Of a DNA stretch of 64,000 nucleotides, positions 19,249 to 27,003 are shown piece after piece. The stretch comes from Burkholderiales bacterium (GTDB lineage: Bacteria > Pseudomonadota > Gammaproteobacteria > Burkholderiales > SG8-39), in NCBI GenBank assembly GCA_014860355.1, contig JACZJV010000023.1, positions 1-64,000 of the forward strand, given 5' to 3'. A program made the translations under genes and the position numbers. Within the stretch, counting starts at the first letter, position 1. Every line of letters starts with the position of its first letter. The notes under the pieces are model-generated. The model was not told where the DNA came from. It saw nothing but the letters and a program-made list of their open reading frames with translations, and ran no database searches.

Positions 19249-19878
19249 ATGAAATTTATCCTGGCGCTCACCGCTATGTTGTCAGCGATGGCTGCGCTGG
19301 CCGCCGAGCCGCCGTTCAAAGCAGATGCCGCGAAAGCGCAAGGCATCGTCAATCAGACCTGCGCGGCTTGTCACGCGGTCGACGGCAATAGTCAACTCCC
19401 GGCCAATCCCAAGCTGGCCGGCCAGTTTCCAGAGTACCTGTACAAACAGCTTACCAACTTCAAAGCGGTGGCGGGCAAGAAAGCGGAGCGTGACAATCCG
19501 GTAATGGCGGGAATGGTGGCGAATCTGTCGCCAGAAGACATGCGCAATCTCGCTGCATATTTCGCGGGCAAGACGGCCAAACCGGGTGCGGCGAAGAGCA
19601 AGGATTTGGTCGCACTAGGACAAAGAATATATCGCGGAGGTATCGCCAGCGAGGGCGTCGCAGCCTGCGCTTCCTGCCACGGTCCGAACGGAGCCGGCAT
19701 ACCCGCGCAGTACCCGCGCCTGTCCGGCCAGCACGCAGAGTATATCAGCGCCCAGCTCAAAGCTTTCCGTTCCGGCGTACGCGCCAACGATCTCAACGAG
19801 ACCATGCGCGGTGTCGCGGGCAGGCTCTCCGACCGCGAAATTGAGGCAGTGGCCGATTACGTCGCTGGGCTGCGCTAA
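19249..19878 (+). CDS. Diheme cytochrome c4
   Basis: Periplasmic two-domain electron carrier, 209 residues. A signal peptide ends MAALAA-EPPF. Heme sites are CAACH and CASCH, each followed by a second-half Met ligand region (NPVMAGMV and ETMRGVAGRL). Cytochrome c4 usually donates electrons to cbb3-type oxidase. GAGGAG lies 8 nt before the ATG. The engB neighbour on the opposite strand is the common betaproteobacterial arrangement; the ccsB/ccsA maturation genes often found next are not here. Confidence 0.95.
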   Translation: MKFILALTAMLSAMAALAAEPPFKADAAKAQGIVNQTCAACHAVDGNSQLPANPKLAGQFPEYLYKQLTNFKAVAGKKAERDNPVMAGMVANLSPEDMRNLAAYFAGKTAKPGAAKSKDLVALGQRIYRGGIASEGVAACASCHGPNGAGIPAQYPRLSGQHAEYISAQLKAFRSGVRANDLNETMRGVAGRLSDREIEAVADYVAGLR

Positions 19879-20278
19879 GTTCGAATAGGGCTGGTGGCGC
19901 AGCGGGCAGATCTCGGCCGGTTCATGTTTGCGCCTTCCCTGCCCCCCAAATAGACCATTTTTCTGCAGGCGCAGGCGGCTTGCGCTCCGGCGGATTGGGG
20001 ACTCATTGCGCTGGGTCGCTTCCTGCGCGCCGTCGAAGCTCCCCCTTTGGCATGAGCACAATGAATATCACCGGCATCAGTGCGTAGCGTAGCAGGGGCC
20101 GTCCGGTGCCGCAGCAGTGTTCCGGATGGGCAATCAAATCTGCCCATCGAGGCCTAAATTCATGGCAATAGCGCAGCGTTGAGGGAAATCGTCATCCTTC
20201 CTGCGGTGGCTGAATTTTCGCAATTCAGGAATAAACCGTGCGTTTTCGCTGTTCAATCAAGCGTAGCAGCCCCAATCC
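19879..20278. other. 400-bp intergenic stretch, no gene supported
   Basis: Track ORFs here (19615-20061 minus, 19875-20147 minus) show no family features and overlap the cytochrome gene or carry Arg/Ser-rich shadow composition. The only structure I can support is at the right end: the palindrome CTGAATT-N5-AATTCAG and GGAATAAA upstream of the lipoprotein gene. Confidence 0.6.
20210..20253 (+). promoter_or_regulatory. Palindrome and possible ECF-type promoter upstream of the lipoprotein-sigma operon
   Basis: CTGAATT-TTCGC-AATTCAG (20210-20228) is a perfect 7-bp inverted repeat. Its right arm runs into GGAATAAA (20228-20235), followed 15 nt later by GTT. GGAA-type -35 elements are characteristic of ECF sigma factors, so the operon could be autoregulated. 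The hairpin/operator reading and the promoter reading overlap and neither is proven. Confidence 0.4.
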
Positions 20279-20677
20279 ATGCTCAAGAATGACATGACAA
20301 AGACAATTGCAGCGGTAGCACTCACGGTCGCGCTCGGCGCTTGTGCCAGCATGGGCGGCGCGTCCATGGCGGCGAGGTTCGACGGCGGAATGCTGGTGAA
20401 TTCGGCGGGCATGACTTTGTACGCCTTCGACAAAGATCCGGCCGGGAGCGGTAAGAGCGTGTGTAACGGGCCGTGCGCGAAGAACTGGCCGCCGTTACAT
20501 GCTGCCGAATCGGATAGGGCGTCGGGCGACTGGTCTGTCATCATGCGCGACGACGGATCCAGACAATCGACCTACAAAGGAAAACCGCTCTATCTGTGGG
20601 TAAAAGACCAAAATCCCGGCGACAAGACCGGTGATGGCTTCAAGAATGTCTGGCATGTCGTCGCAAAACAGCCCTGA
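20279..20677 (+). CDS. COG4315-type lipoprotein with two Yx(F/W)xxD repeats
   Basis: Predicted lipoprotein of 132 residues. The lipobox is LGAC after a short hydrophobic segment, so the ATG at 20279 or the one at 20294 (MTKTIAAVAL) both work. The mature part has the two family repeats, YAFDKD and YLWVKD, and the conserved CNGPCAKNWPP between them. The biochemical role of the family is not established. It is followed after 12 nt by an ECF sigma factor gene and then its anti-sigma, an arrangement seen in other proteobacteria. Confidence 0.87.
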   Translation: MLKNDMTKTIAAVALTVALGACASMGGASMAARFDGGMLVNSAGMTLYAFDKDPAGSGKSVCNGPCAKNWPPLHAAESDRASGDWSVIMRDDGSRQSTYKGKPLYLWVKDQNPGDKTGDGFKNVWHVVAKQP

Positions 20678-20689
20678 CCTTGCCATGTC

Positions 20690-21193
20690 GTGATGATGGA
20701 CAGCGCGGACATCGCAGCGCACATCCCCCGCTTGCGGCGCTATGCTCGCGCCCTTGCGGGGGACAGCCACCGGGCCGATGACCTGGTGCAGGATACGCTC
20801 GAACGCGCGCTGACCAAGTCCCATCTCTGGCGCCGCGGCAGCGATTTGCGTGCCTGGATGTTCGCCATTATGCACAATGTGTTCATCAATCAACTGAAGG
20901 CGCGGCGCGAGCTTGCGCTCGACGAGGCGGCGGAAGCGGCGCTGGAGAGCGCGCCGCAGTCGGATCCGCTGCAATTGCGCGATCTGGCCGCGGCGCTGGC
21001 GCGTCTGCCAGCGGAGCAGCGTGAGGTGCTGTTGCTGGTGGGGCTCGAGCAGTTTAGTTATGCCGAGGCGAGCCAGGCGCTAAACGTTCCAATCGGCACG
21101 GTAATGTCGCGCCTGTCGCGTGGCCGCGAGCGCCTGCGCACTCTGATGTCCGGCGCCCCTGCGGCAACAATGAACTTCAAATTGGTCAGATGA
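20690..21193 (+). CDS. ECF-subfamily RNA polymerase sigma factor
   Basis: Group IV sigma factor of 167 residues. Region 2 covers YARALAGDSHRADDLVQDTLERAL and DLRAWMFAIMHNVFINQ; region 4 covers LARLPAEQREVLLLVGLEQFSYAEASQALNVPIGTVMSRLSRGRERL. No C-terminal extension. Three consecutive Met codons make the exact start uncertain by one or two codons. Its stop overlaps the anti-sigma start by 4 nt, so the pair is translated together. Confidence 0.94.
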   Translation: MMMDSADIAAHIPRLRRYARALAGDSHRADDLVQDTLERALTKSHLWRRGSDLRAWMFAIMHNVFINQLKARRELALDEAAEAALESAPQSDPLQLRDLAAALARLPAEQREVLLLVGLEQFSYAEASQALNVPIGTVMSRLSRGRERLRTLMSGAPAATMNFKLVR

Positions 21194-21939
21194 GCAAAAT
21201 TACACAAGCCGACCTGCACGCTTACGCCGACGCGCAGCTGGACGAAGCGCACCGCCTGCGGGTGGAAGCACACATCGCCCATGACGCGGAAGCGGCCGAG
21301 AACGTGCGCGTCTGGCGCGAACAGAACCAGGCGCTGCGGGCGCTGTATAACCCGATACTGAATGAACCGGTGCCGCAAAGGCTGCTTGCGGTACGCGCGT
21401 CGCGGATCCGCTGGCCATACTACGCGATTGCTGCAGGAGCAATGGGGCTGAGCTTCGGCTTAGGCTGGATGGCGCATCCCCAGCAACAATCCGGGCGTGC
21501 GGTCGACACGGGTGCCCTGCCGCGACGGGCCGCAGTTGCTTATGCCGTGTACGCGCCGGAGGTGCGGCACCCGGTAGAGGTCGGAGCGGAGCAGCAGGAT
21601 CACCTGGTGAAATGGCTGTCCAAGCGCTTGGGGCATCAACTGAAGTTGCCGCAGCTTGCTCAGCAAGGTTTTGACCTGGTCGGCGGGCGCCTGTTGCCCG
21701 GTGGCAAGGGACCGGTTGCGCAGTTCATGTATCAGGATCCAAAGGGGCAGCGCATAACGCTTTACGTGTCCCGCAGGGACGCCGAGCCGGGCGAGACGGC
21801 GTTCCGCTTCAGCCAGGAGGAGAAGATAGCCGTGTTTTACTGGATAGACGGCAAACTTGGCTACGCGCTGTCCGCGGAAATGGACCGCGCGCGCCTCCTG
21901 ACCGTTGCCACTGCGGTCTACCGCCAACTCAATCCTTAG
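21190..21939 (+). CDS. Anti-sigma factor, membrane-anchored (COG5662-like)
   Basis: Single-pass inner-membrane regulator of 249 residues that would hold the preceding sigma factor. The cytoplasmic N-terminal part (DLHAYADAQLDEAHRLRVEAHIAHD) is the anti-sigma helix bundle; it has no HxxxCxxC, so it is not the zinc-binding type. A membrane helix is at YYAIAAGAMGLSFGLGWMA, near residue 78. The periplasmic part contains HLVKWLSKRLGHQLKLPQL, similar to sensor domains of this group. The signal it detects is unknown. Confidence 0.86.
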   Translation: MSKITQADLHAYADAQLDEAHRLRVEAHIAHDAEAAENVRVWREQNQALRALYNPILNEPVPQRLLAVRASRIRWPYYAIAAGAMGLSFGLGWMAHPQQQSGRAVDTGALPRRAAVAYAVYAPEVRHPVEVGAEQQDHLVKWLSKRLGHQLKLPQLAQQGFDLVGGRLLPGGKGPVAQFMYQDPKGQRITLYVSRRDAEPGETAFRFSQEEKIAVFYWIDGKLGYALSAEMDRARLLTVATAVYRQLNP

Positions 21940-22030
21940 ACTGTTGAATATCGCTTCCCCGACGCAATATCAGGTGCGCAACTAACACCTTCCCAGATGC
22001 ATGCGATTTTCAACGACCTGTAAGGGCAGG

Positions 22031-25000
22031 TTATCGGCCGGCTGCGCCGAATCCTGCCTCAACCGCCGTGCCGCGCCGCTGCATCAGCCATTCCTGCAGG
22101 CGTTCGAAATAAATATAGATCACCGGCGTAATGTACAAGGTCAGCACCTGCGACACGACCAGGCCCCCGACCACCGCCAGGCCCAGCGGCTTCCTCGCAT
22201 CGCCGCCGGCACCGATCGCCAAGGCAATCGGCAGGCTGCCCATCAGGGCTGCCATGGTGGTCATCATGATCGGGCGAAACCGCACTATACAAGCTTCGTA
22301 GATCGCATCGGCCGCCATCTTCCCTGCATTCCTTTGGGCCTCTATGGCGAAGTCGATCATCATGATGGCATTCTTCTTGACGATGCCGATCAGCATGATC
22401 ATGCCGACGAACGCGTACATATTGAGTTCGACACCGAAGGCGAGCAGCGTCAGAAGCGCGCCCAGTGCCGCGGTCGGCAGCCCCGAAAGGATGGTGAGGG
22501 GATGGATGAAGCTCTCGTAGAGGATGCCGAGCACGAGATAGATCACTACGACTGCCAGCAACAGCAACAGGCCCATTCCCTGAAGCGAGGCCTGGAATGC
22601 CTGCGCGGTGCCCTGGAAGGTGGCGTTGAGCGTCGGCGGCACCTGCAATTCGCGCGCAGCCAGATCCATTTCCGCGATCGCCTCCGACAGGGCGACTCCG
22701 GCGCGTAGATCGAAGGAAAACGTGACCGATGGCAACTGCCCCAGGTGATTGACCGAAAGCGGTCCCACGCCATAGGTGAATCTGGCCAGGGCACCGAGCG
22801 GCACCAGCGCTCCGGTGGAGGACCGCACATAGAGCTTCGACAACATCGACGGATCGGTCTGGAAGCGCGGCTCGAGTTCCAGCATTACCCAGTACTGGTT
22901 GCTCGCGGTGTAAATGGTCGATACTTGGCGCTCGCCGTAGGCGTTGTTGAGTGCAAGCTCGATCTGCTGCACGCTGACACCCAGCGCAGAGGCCTTTTCG
23001 CGGTCGATTTCCACCGTCACCTGGGGACGCGTGATCTGCAGATCGCTGCTCACGTCGATCAGCGCCGGCAGAGTCTTCAGTTTAGCCTCGATGATTGGCA
23101 CCCATTCGTACAGTTCGTCGGTGTCCGCGCCCTGCAATACGTACTGGTAGGGGCTCTTTGTAAGCCGCCCGCCGATGCGGATAGTGGGCACGTTCTGCAC
23201 GAACGCCTTGATCCCGAGCACGGTGTTGATTTTTGGCCTCAACCCGCGGACGATTTCGTCAGCGGACTTGCGTTGATTGCGCGGCTTCAGGGTTATGGTG
23301 ATACGGCCGATATTGAGCGCCGAATTGAATCCGCTGGTGCCGATAAATGACATCACCGCTTCGACGTTGGGGTCCTTGCCGATGATGTCGGCTACCTGGG
23401 TTTGCAGCGCGGCCATGGCGTCGAAAGAAATGTCCTGGGGAGCCTCGGTGAAGGCGAAGAGCTGTCCCGAATCCTCGCTCGGCAGGAAGCCCTTGGGCAT
23501 TTTCGCGAACAGAAATCCGGTGATGACTATGATGCACAGAAACACTGCCATGGTGAAGCGTTGGTGTCTGAGCGTCCAGCGCAAAGTCAGTGCGTAGGCG
23601 CTCTTGAGCGCCTCGAACGCCCGCTCGCTTTGCGCGAACAGGTAACCATGATTCTCCGCGGAATGAGGTTTCAGAATGCGGCTGCACATCATCGGCGTGA
23701 GTGTGAGCGAGACGAATCCCGAGATCAGTACCGCAACCATGATGACGACTGCGAACTCGTGCAGCAGCCGGCCGAGTATGCCGCCCATGAACAGCACCGG
23801 AATGAATACCGCGATCAGAGAGATCGTCATCGACACGATGGTGAAGCTGATTTCCTTGGATCCGTCGAGCGTCGCCTGCCAGCGGCTTTTGCCCATCTCC
23901 ATGTGTCGGGTAACGTTCTCCAGCATCACGATGGCATCGTCGACGACGAAACCGACCGATAGCGTCAGCGCCATCAGCGAAATATTGTCCAGGCTATGGC
24001 CGAACAGGTACATCGCCGCGAAAGTTCCAATAATGGACAGGGGCAGAGCAAAGCTCGGGATGATGGTCGCCGGGATGTTGCGCAGGAAAATGAAAATGAC
24101 CATAACCACCAACGCGAGCGCCAGCAACAGCGTGAATTCCACTTCTTCCACCGAGGCGCGGATGGTGACAGAGCGGTCGAACAGGACGTTGATGTCGATG
24201 CCTGCCGGTACCTCGGCGCGAAACGTGGGCAGCAGCTTCTTGACCGAGTTCACCACCTCGATAGTGTTGGTGCCGGGCTGGCGCTGGATTGCGAGCACGA
24301 TGCCGCGCTCACCCTTGAACCAGGCGGCGACCTTGTCGCTCTGTACGGAATCGATCACGCGCCCGAGTTCGCTCAGGCGTATCGGAGCGCCATTGCGATA
24401 GGCAACGATAATCGGGCGGAACGCAGCGGCGTCGAAGAGTTGCCCGTTCGCCTGCACCGCGAACAGGCGGTCCTTGCCGTAGAGCGAGCCGGTTGGCAGG
24501 TTGACGTTGGCCTGGACGATGGCCTGCTCGACTTCGTTGATGCCGACGCCGCGCGCGGCCAGCTGGTTCGGATCGACCTGCACGCGCACCGCATATTTCT
24601 GCTGACCATATACCAGCACCTGGGCCACTCCGCTGATAGTGGAAATGCGCTGGGCGAGAAAGGTTTCCGCGTATTCGTTGACTTCCGAAAGCGGCAGCAC
24701 ATCCGAGGTGAGAGCAAGGTAATAGACCGGAAAATCCGCCGGGTTGACCTTGCGGAAGGATGGCGGCGCGGGCATAGTCGCCGGCAATTGCCGTGCTGCG
24801 GAGGCAATGGCCGAGTTGACGTCCTGGGCGGCGGCATCGATGTCTCGGCCGAGCGCAAACTGTATGGTGATCTGGGTGGTTCCCTGGCCGCTGGTCGAGT
24901 TCATAGAGTCGATGCCGGCGATGGTGGAGAACTGCTTCTCCAGCGGCGTGGCTACTGCGGAGGCCATGGTCTCCGGGCTGGCTCCGGGCAGCGTTGCCGA

Positions 25001-25141
25001 GACCTGTATCGTCGGGAAGTCGACATTGGGCAACTGGCTTACCGGCAGCAGGCGGAAGCCCGCCACACCGAAGATCACGATCGCGCTCATGACCAGTATG
25101 GTCATGACAGGCCGTCGCACGAACAGCTCGGCGATGTTCAC
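22031..25141 (-). CDS. RND-family multidrug efflux transporter permease (MdtB/C-like)
   Basis: Proton-driven inner-membrane pump of 1036 residues with the 12-helix, two-large-loop HAE1 layout. The N-terminus is FVRRPVMTILVMSAIVIFGVAG; the proton-relay Asp pair is in GFVVDDAIVMLENVTRHME. The start is GTG at 25141, overlapping the fusion-protein stop (GTGA). No outer-membrane channel gene lies in the window, so a TolC-type partner must come from elsewhere. Substrates cannot be predicted; MdtBC-like members export bile salts, novobiocin and similar compounds. Confidence 0.95.
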   Translation of the reverse strand: MNIAELFVRRPVMTILVMSAIVIFGVAGFRLLPVSQLPNVDFPTIQVSATLPGASPETMASAVATPLEKQFSTIAGIDSMNSTSGQGTTQITIQFALGRDIDAAAQDVNSAIASAARQLPATMPAPPSFRKVNPADFPVYYLALTSDVLPLSEVNEYAETFLAQRISTISGVAQVLVYGQQKYAVRVQVDPNQLAARGVGINEVEQAIVQANVNLPTGSLYGKDRLFAVQANGQLFDAAAFRPIIVAYRNGAPIRLSELGRVIDSVQSDKVAAWFKGERGIVLAIQRQPGTNTIEVVNSVKKLLPTFRAEVPAGIDINVLFDRSVTIRASVEEVEFTLLLALALVVMVIFIFLRNIPATIIPSFALPLSIIGTFAAMYLFGHSLDNISLMALTLSVGFVVDDAIVMLENVTRHMEMGKSRWQATLDGSKEISFTIVSMTISLIAVFIPVLFMGGILGRLLHEFAVVIMVAVLISGFVSLTLTPMMCSRILKPHSAENHGYLFAQSERAFEALKSAYALTLRWTLRHQRFTMAVFLCIIVITGFLFAKMPKGFLPSEDSGQLFAFTEAPQDISFDAMAALQTQVADIIGKDPNVEAVMSFIGTSGFNSALNIGRITITLKPRNQRKSADEIVRGLRPKINTVLGIKAFVQNVPTIRIGGRLTKSPYQYVLQGADTDELYEWVPIIEAKLKTLPALIDVSSDLQITRPQVTVEIDREKASALGVSVQQIELALNNAYGERQVSTIYTASNQYWVMLELEPRFQTDPSMLSKLYVRSSTGALVPLGALARFTYGVGPLSVNHLGQLPSVTFSFDLRAGVALSEAIAEMDLAARELQVPPTLNATFQGTAQAFQASLQGMGLLLLLAVVVIYLVLGILYESFIHPLTILSGLPTAALGALLTLLAFGVELNMYAFVGMIMLIGIVKKNAIMMIDFAIEAQRNAGKMAADAIYEACIVRFRPIMMTTMAALMGSLPIALAIGAGGDARKPLGLAVVGGLVVSQVLTLYITPVIYIYFERLQEWLMQRRGTAVEAGFGAAGR

Positions 25142-26283
25142 GGCTTTCCGGTCTTCGGCTTGGCGACCGTGACCCTGGTTCCAGGCGCCAGCCGCAGTTG
25201 CCCTTTGACTACGACCGTTTCCCCTTTTTCCAAGCCTCTGGCGATGATGGCGTATTCCCCATCGACCCGGTCCAGTTCCACCTTGCGCACTTCGGCAGTC
25301 GAATCGGGCTTGACGACAAAGACGTATTGGCCCTGCGGCCCGGTCTGCACTGCCTGCGACGGCACCAGCAGCGCGTCCTTCTGGTCAAAGAGTTTCAGGC
25401 GGGCATTGACGAACTGGCCCGGCCAAAGGGCGCTGTCCTTGTTCGGGAACAGTGCCTTCAGCTTGATCGTACCGGTGGTAGCGTCGACGGCATTATCGAC
25501 GAACGTCAGGGTACCGATAGCGGTCAACTTGCCCGAATCAGGCGGCGACGCCTCGACCTGCAATTTGGCCTTCGCCATGTGTTCGCGCACCGCCACAAGA
25601 TTCTGCTCTGGAACGGCAAAGCTGACATAGATCGGCTGCACCTGGTTGATCACTACCAGCGGAATGCTGTCGTTGGCCTTGACCATATTGCCCTTCTGCA
25701 ATAACACTTTGCCAACAAATCCGTCCAGGGGCGAACGGATGGTGCTGTATTCAAGCTGCAGCCGGGCATTTTCGACAGCCGCTTTGCTGGCGAGGGCAAC
25801 CGCTGCGGCGGTATCCGCGTTGGTGCGGATCTGCGCATAAGCCTCTTTTGATACGAAGTTCTTCTGCAACAGTTCCTGGTAGCGCCGCTCCTGCGAACGC
25901 GTCTGTTCCGACTGCGCTGTATCGCGCATCAAGTTGGCTTCGGCCTGGCGCAGGGTTGCCTCAAACGGGCGCGGATCTATTCTGAACAGTACCGCGCCTT
26001 TTCTTATCTTATGTCCCTCCTCGAAGTTGACTTCCACAATCTGTCCATCCACGCGCGCCTTGAGCGCTACTGTGGCGTATGCCTCGACGTTGCCGATTGC
26101 ATGGATGCTCACAGCCACGGCCTGCTGCCCGACCGTTGCAACCGAGACCGGCGTATCCGGGGCCGCCTTTGCACGCTTCGCGTCCTGGGCGCGAAGCCTG
26201 TCCTTCTCATAGGTAAACAAGGTTCCGGCGATGAGCGCGGTGCAGACGAGCGCAATAAACGTGAGCTTCCCCGGCCTGCTCAC
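25138..26283 (-). CDS. RND efflux periplasmic membrane-fusion subunit (MdtA-like)
   Basis: Links the RND permease to an outer-membrane channel. The lipoyl/hairpin region includes GNVEAYATVALKARVDGQIVEV and RKGAVLFRIDPRPFEATLRQAEANL; the beta-barrel follows. The track start at 26607 gives 489 residues, but the extra N-terminus reads across the lysA remnant in another frame and looks non-coding. The GTG at 26283 opens SRPGKLTFIALVCTALIAGTLF, a good membrane anchor, and gives 381 residues, normal for the family. A GTG at 26334 is the other candidate. Confidence 0.87.
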   Translation of the reverse strand: MSRPGKLTFIALVCTALIAGTLFTYEKDRLRAQDAKRAKAAPDTPVSVATVGQQAVAVSIHAIGNVEAYATVALKARVDGQIVEVNFEEGHKIRKGAVLFRIDPRPFEATLRQAEANLMRDTAQSEQTRSQERRYQELLQKNFVSKEAYAQIRTNADTAAAVALASKAAVENARLQLEYSTIRSPLDGFVGKVLLQKGNMVKANDSIPLVVINQVQPIYVSFAVPEQNLVAVREHMAKAKLQVEASPPDSGKLTAIGTLTFVDNAVDATTGTIKLKALFPNKDSALWPGQFVNARLKLFDQKDALLVPSQAVQTGPQGQYVFVVKPDSTAEVRKVELDRVDGEYAIIARGLEKGETVVVKGQLRLAPGTRVTVAKPKTGKP

Positions 26284-26477
26284 GGTGGTCTCGAGACGCG
26301 CGAGCGGTTTGCCGGCCGCGAGTGGATTGAACACAGAAGTCGGTGCCGGCCTAACGGCGGGCGTACCCGGCGGCGCGCCACTGCGCGTAGGGCCGGCCTT
26401 ACACCTGCCCTGGTATGGCAGTTGGTCTGCTCTGCAATGGACACAGCCGGTCCGGAGGATATTGGAGATTGCGCAAT

Positions 26478-26753
26478 CTAACGCAAAAAATGTTCCAAGG
26501 CAAAAAGCGCCTCGGACCGTTGCCGCCCCCGGACACGGTGCACCTTTCCACCGTCCACAATAACGTCGGCCGTCCGCGGCCGGCTGATGCAGTTGAAACT
26601 CGTGCAAATTGAGTAAGCGCCGATGGACATCATCGCCAGAATGTTGCCGTCGCGCATGGCGAGTTCGCGTCCCCTACCGAGAAATTCTGCACTTTCGCAG
26701 AAGGGCCGGAGGGCGTCGTATCCGGCAATTTGCCCGCCGCGAAACCCGAACAT
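26478..26753 (-). pseudogene. lysA: Internally deleted diaminopimelate decarboxylase (lysA) remnant
   Basis: A 91-codon ORF begins 5 nt after the lptM stop. The first ten codons (MFGFRGGQIA) resemble a LysA N-terminus; the reading then jumps to a LysA C-terminus: FCESAEFLGRGRELA, GAYSICTSFN, SRPRTADVIVDGGKVHRVR. In LysA these correspond to the CESGDF and GAY active-site blocks near the end of a roughly 415-residue protein. The PLP-lysine domain and most of the barrel, about 320 residues, are missing. The frame stays open across the junction. It cannot be an active decarboxylase. The lptM-lysA adjacency is normal in betaproteobacteria, which supports the identity. Confidence 0.8.
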
Positions 26754-26758
26754 GGAGA

Positions 26759-26884
26759 CTATTTCTGTTTGTTGCTGTTGCTCTGCTGCTCGCTGTTTGT
26801 TTCGGACGGCAGAAAGAGTGCGCCTTTGGACCCACAGGCTTGAAGCAGCACAACGAGCAGGATGGCGGTGAAGAGGGCACGCAT
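26759..26884 (-). CDS. lptM: LPS translocon maturation lipoprotein LptM (YifL)
   Basis: A 41-residue lipoprotein too short for the ORF track. It starts MRALFTAILLVVLLQACGSK, with lipobox LQAC, and continues GALFLPSE, matching the CGxKGPLYLP core of LptM, then ends in a Gln/Asn/Ser-rich tail. LptM assists assembly and disulfide rearrangement of the LptDE LPS exporter at the outer membrane. It sits directly upstream of the lysA remnant, its usual neighbour in betaproteobacteria. A TAAAAT box lies about 10 nt before the start and a tandem AGCACGTG pair just beyond it. Confidence 0.87.
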   Translation of the reverse strand: MRALFTAILLVVLLQACGSKGALFLPSETNSEQQSNSNKQK

Positions 26885-27003
26885 GCGTTGATTTTAGCAC
26901 GTGAGCACGTGGCGCCCGGCCGACGAGGGAGAGCGAATTCATCCTTCGTCTGCTACCGTTACTATCGACCGATCAAGGAATTGCAGCAGGTGGCGGATCT
27001 GCC

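Noticed and set aside
26284-26607. N-terminal extension of the efflux fusion protein in the track
   Set aside because: It reads through the lysA remnant in another frame and gives a family-atypical Cys/Arg-rich leader; GTG at 26283 gives the normal length and anchor.
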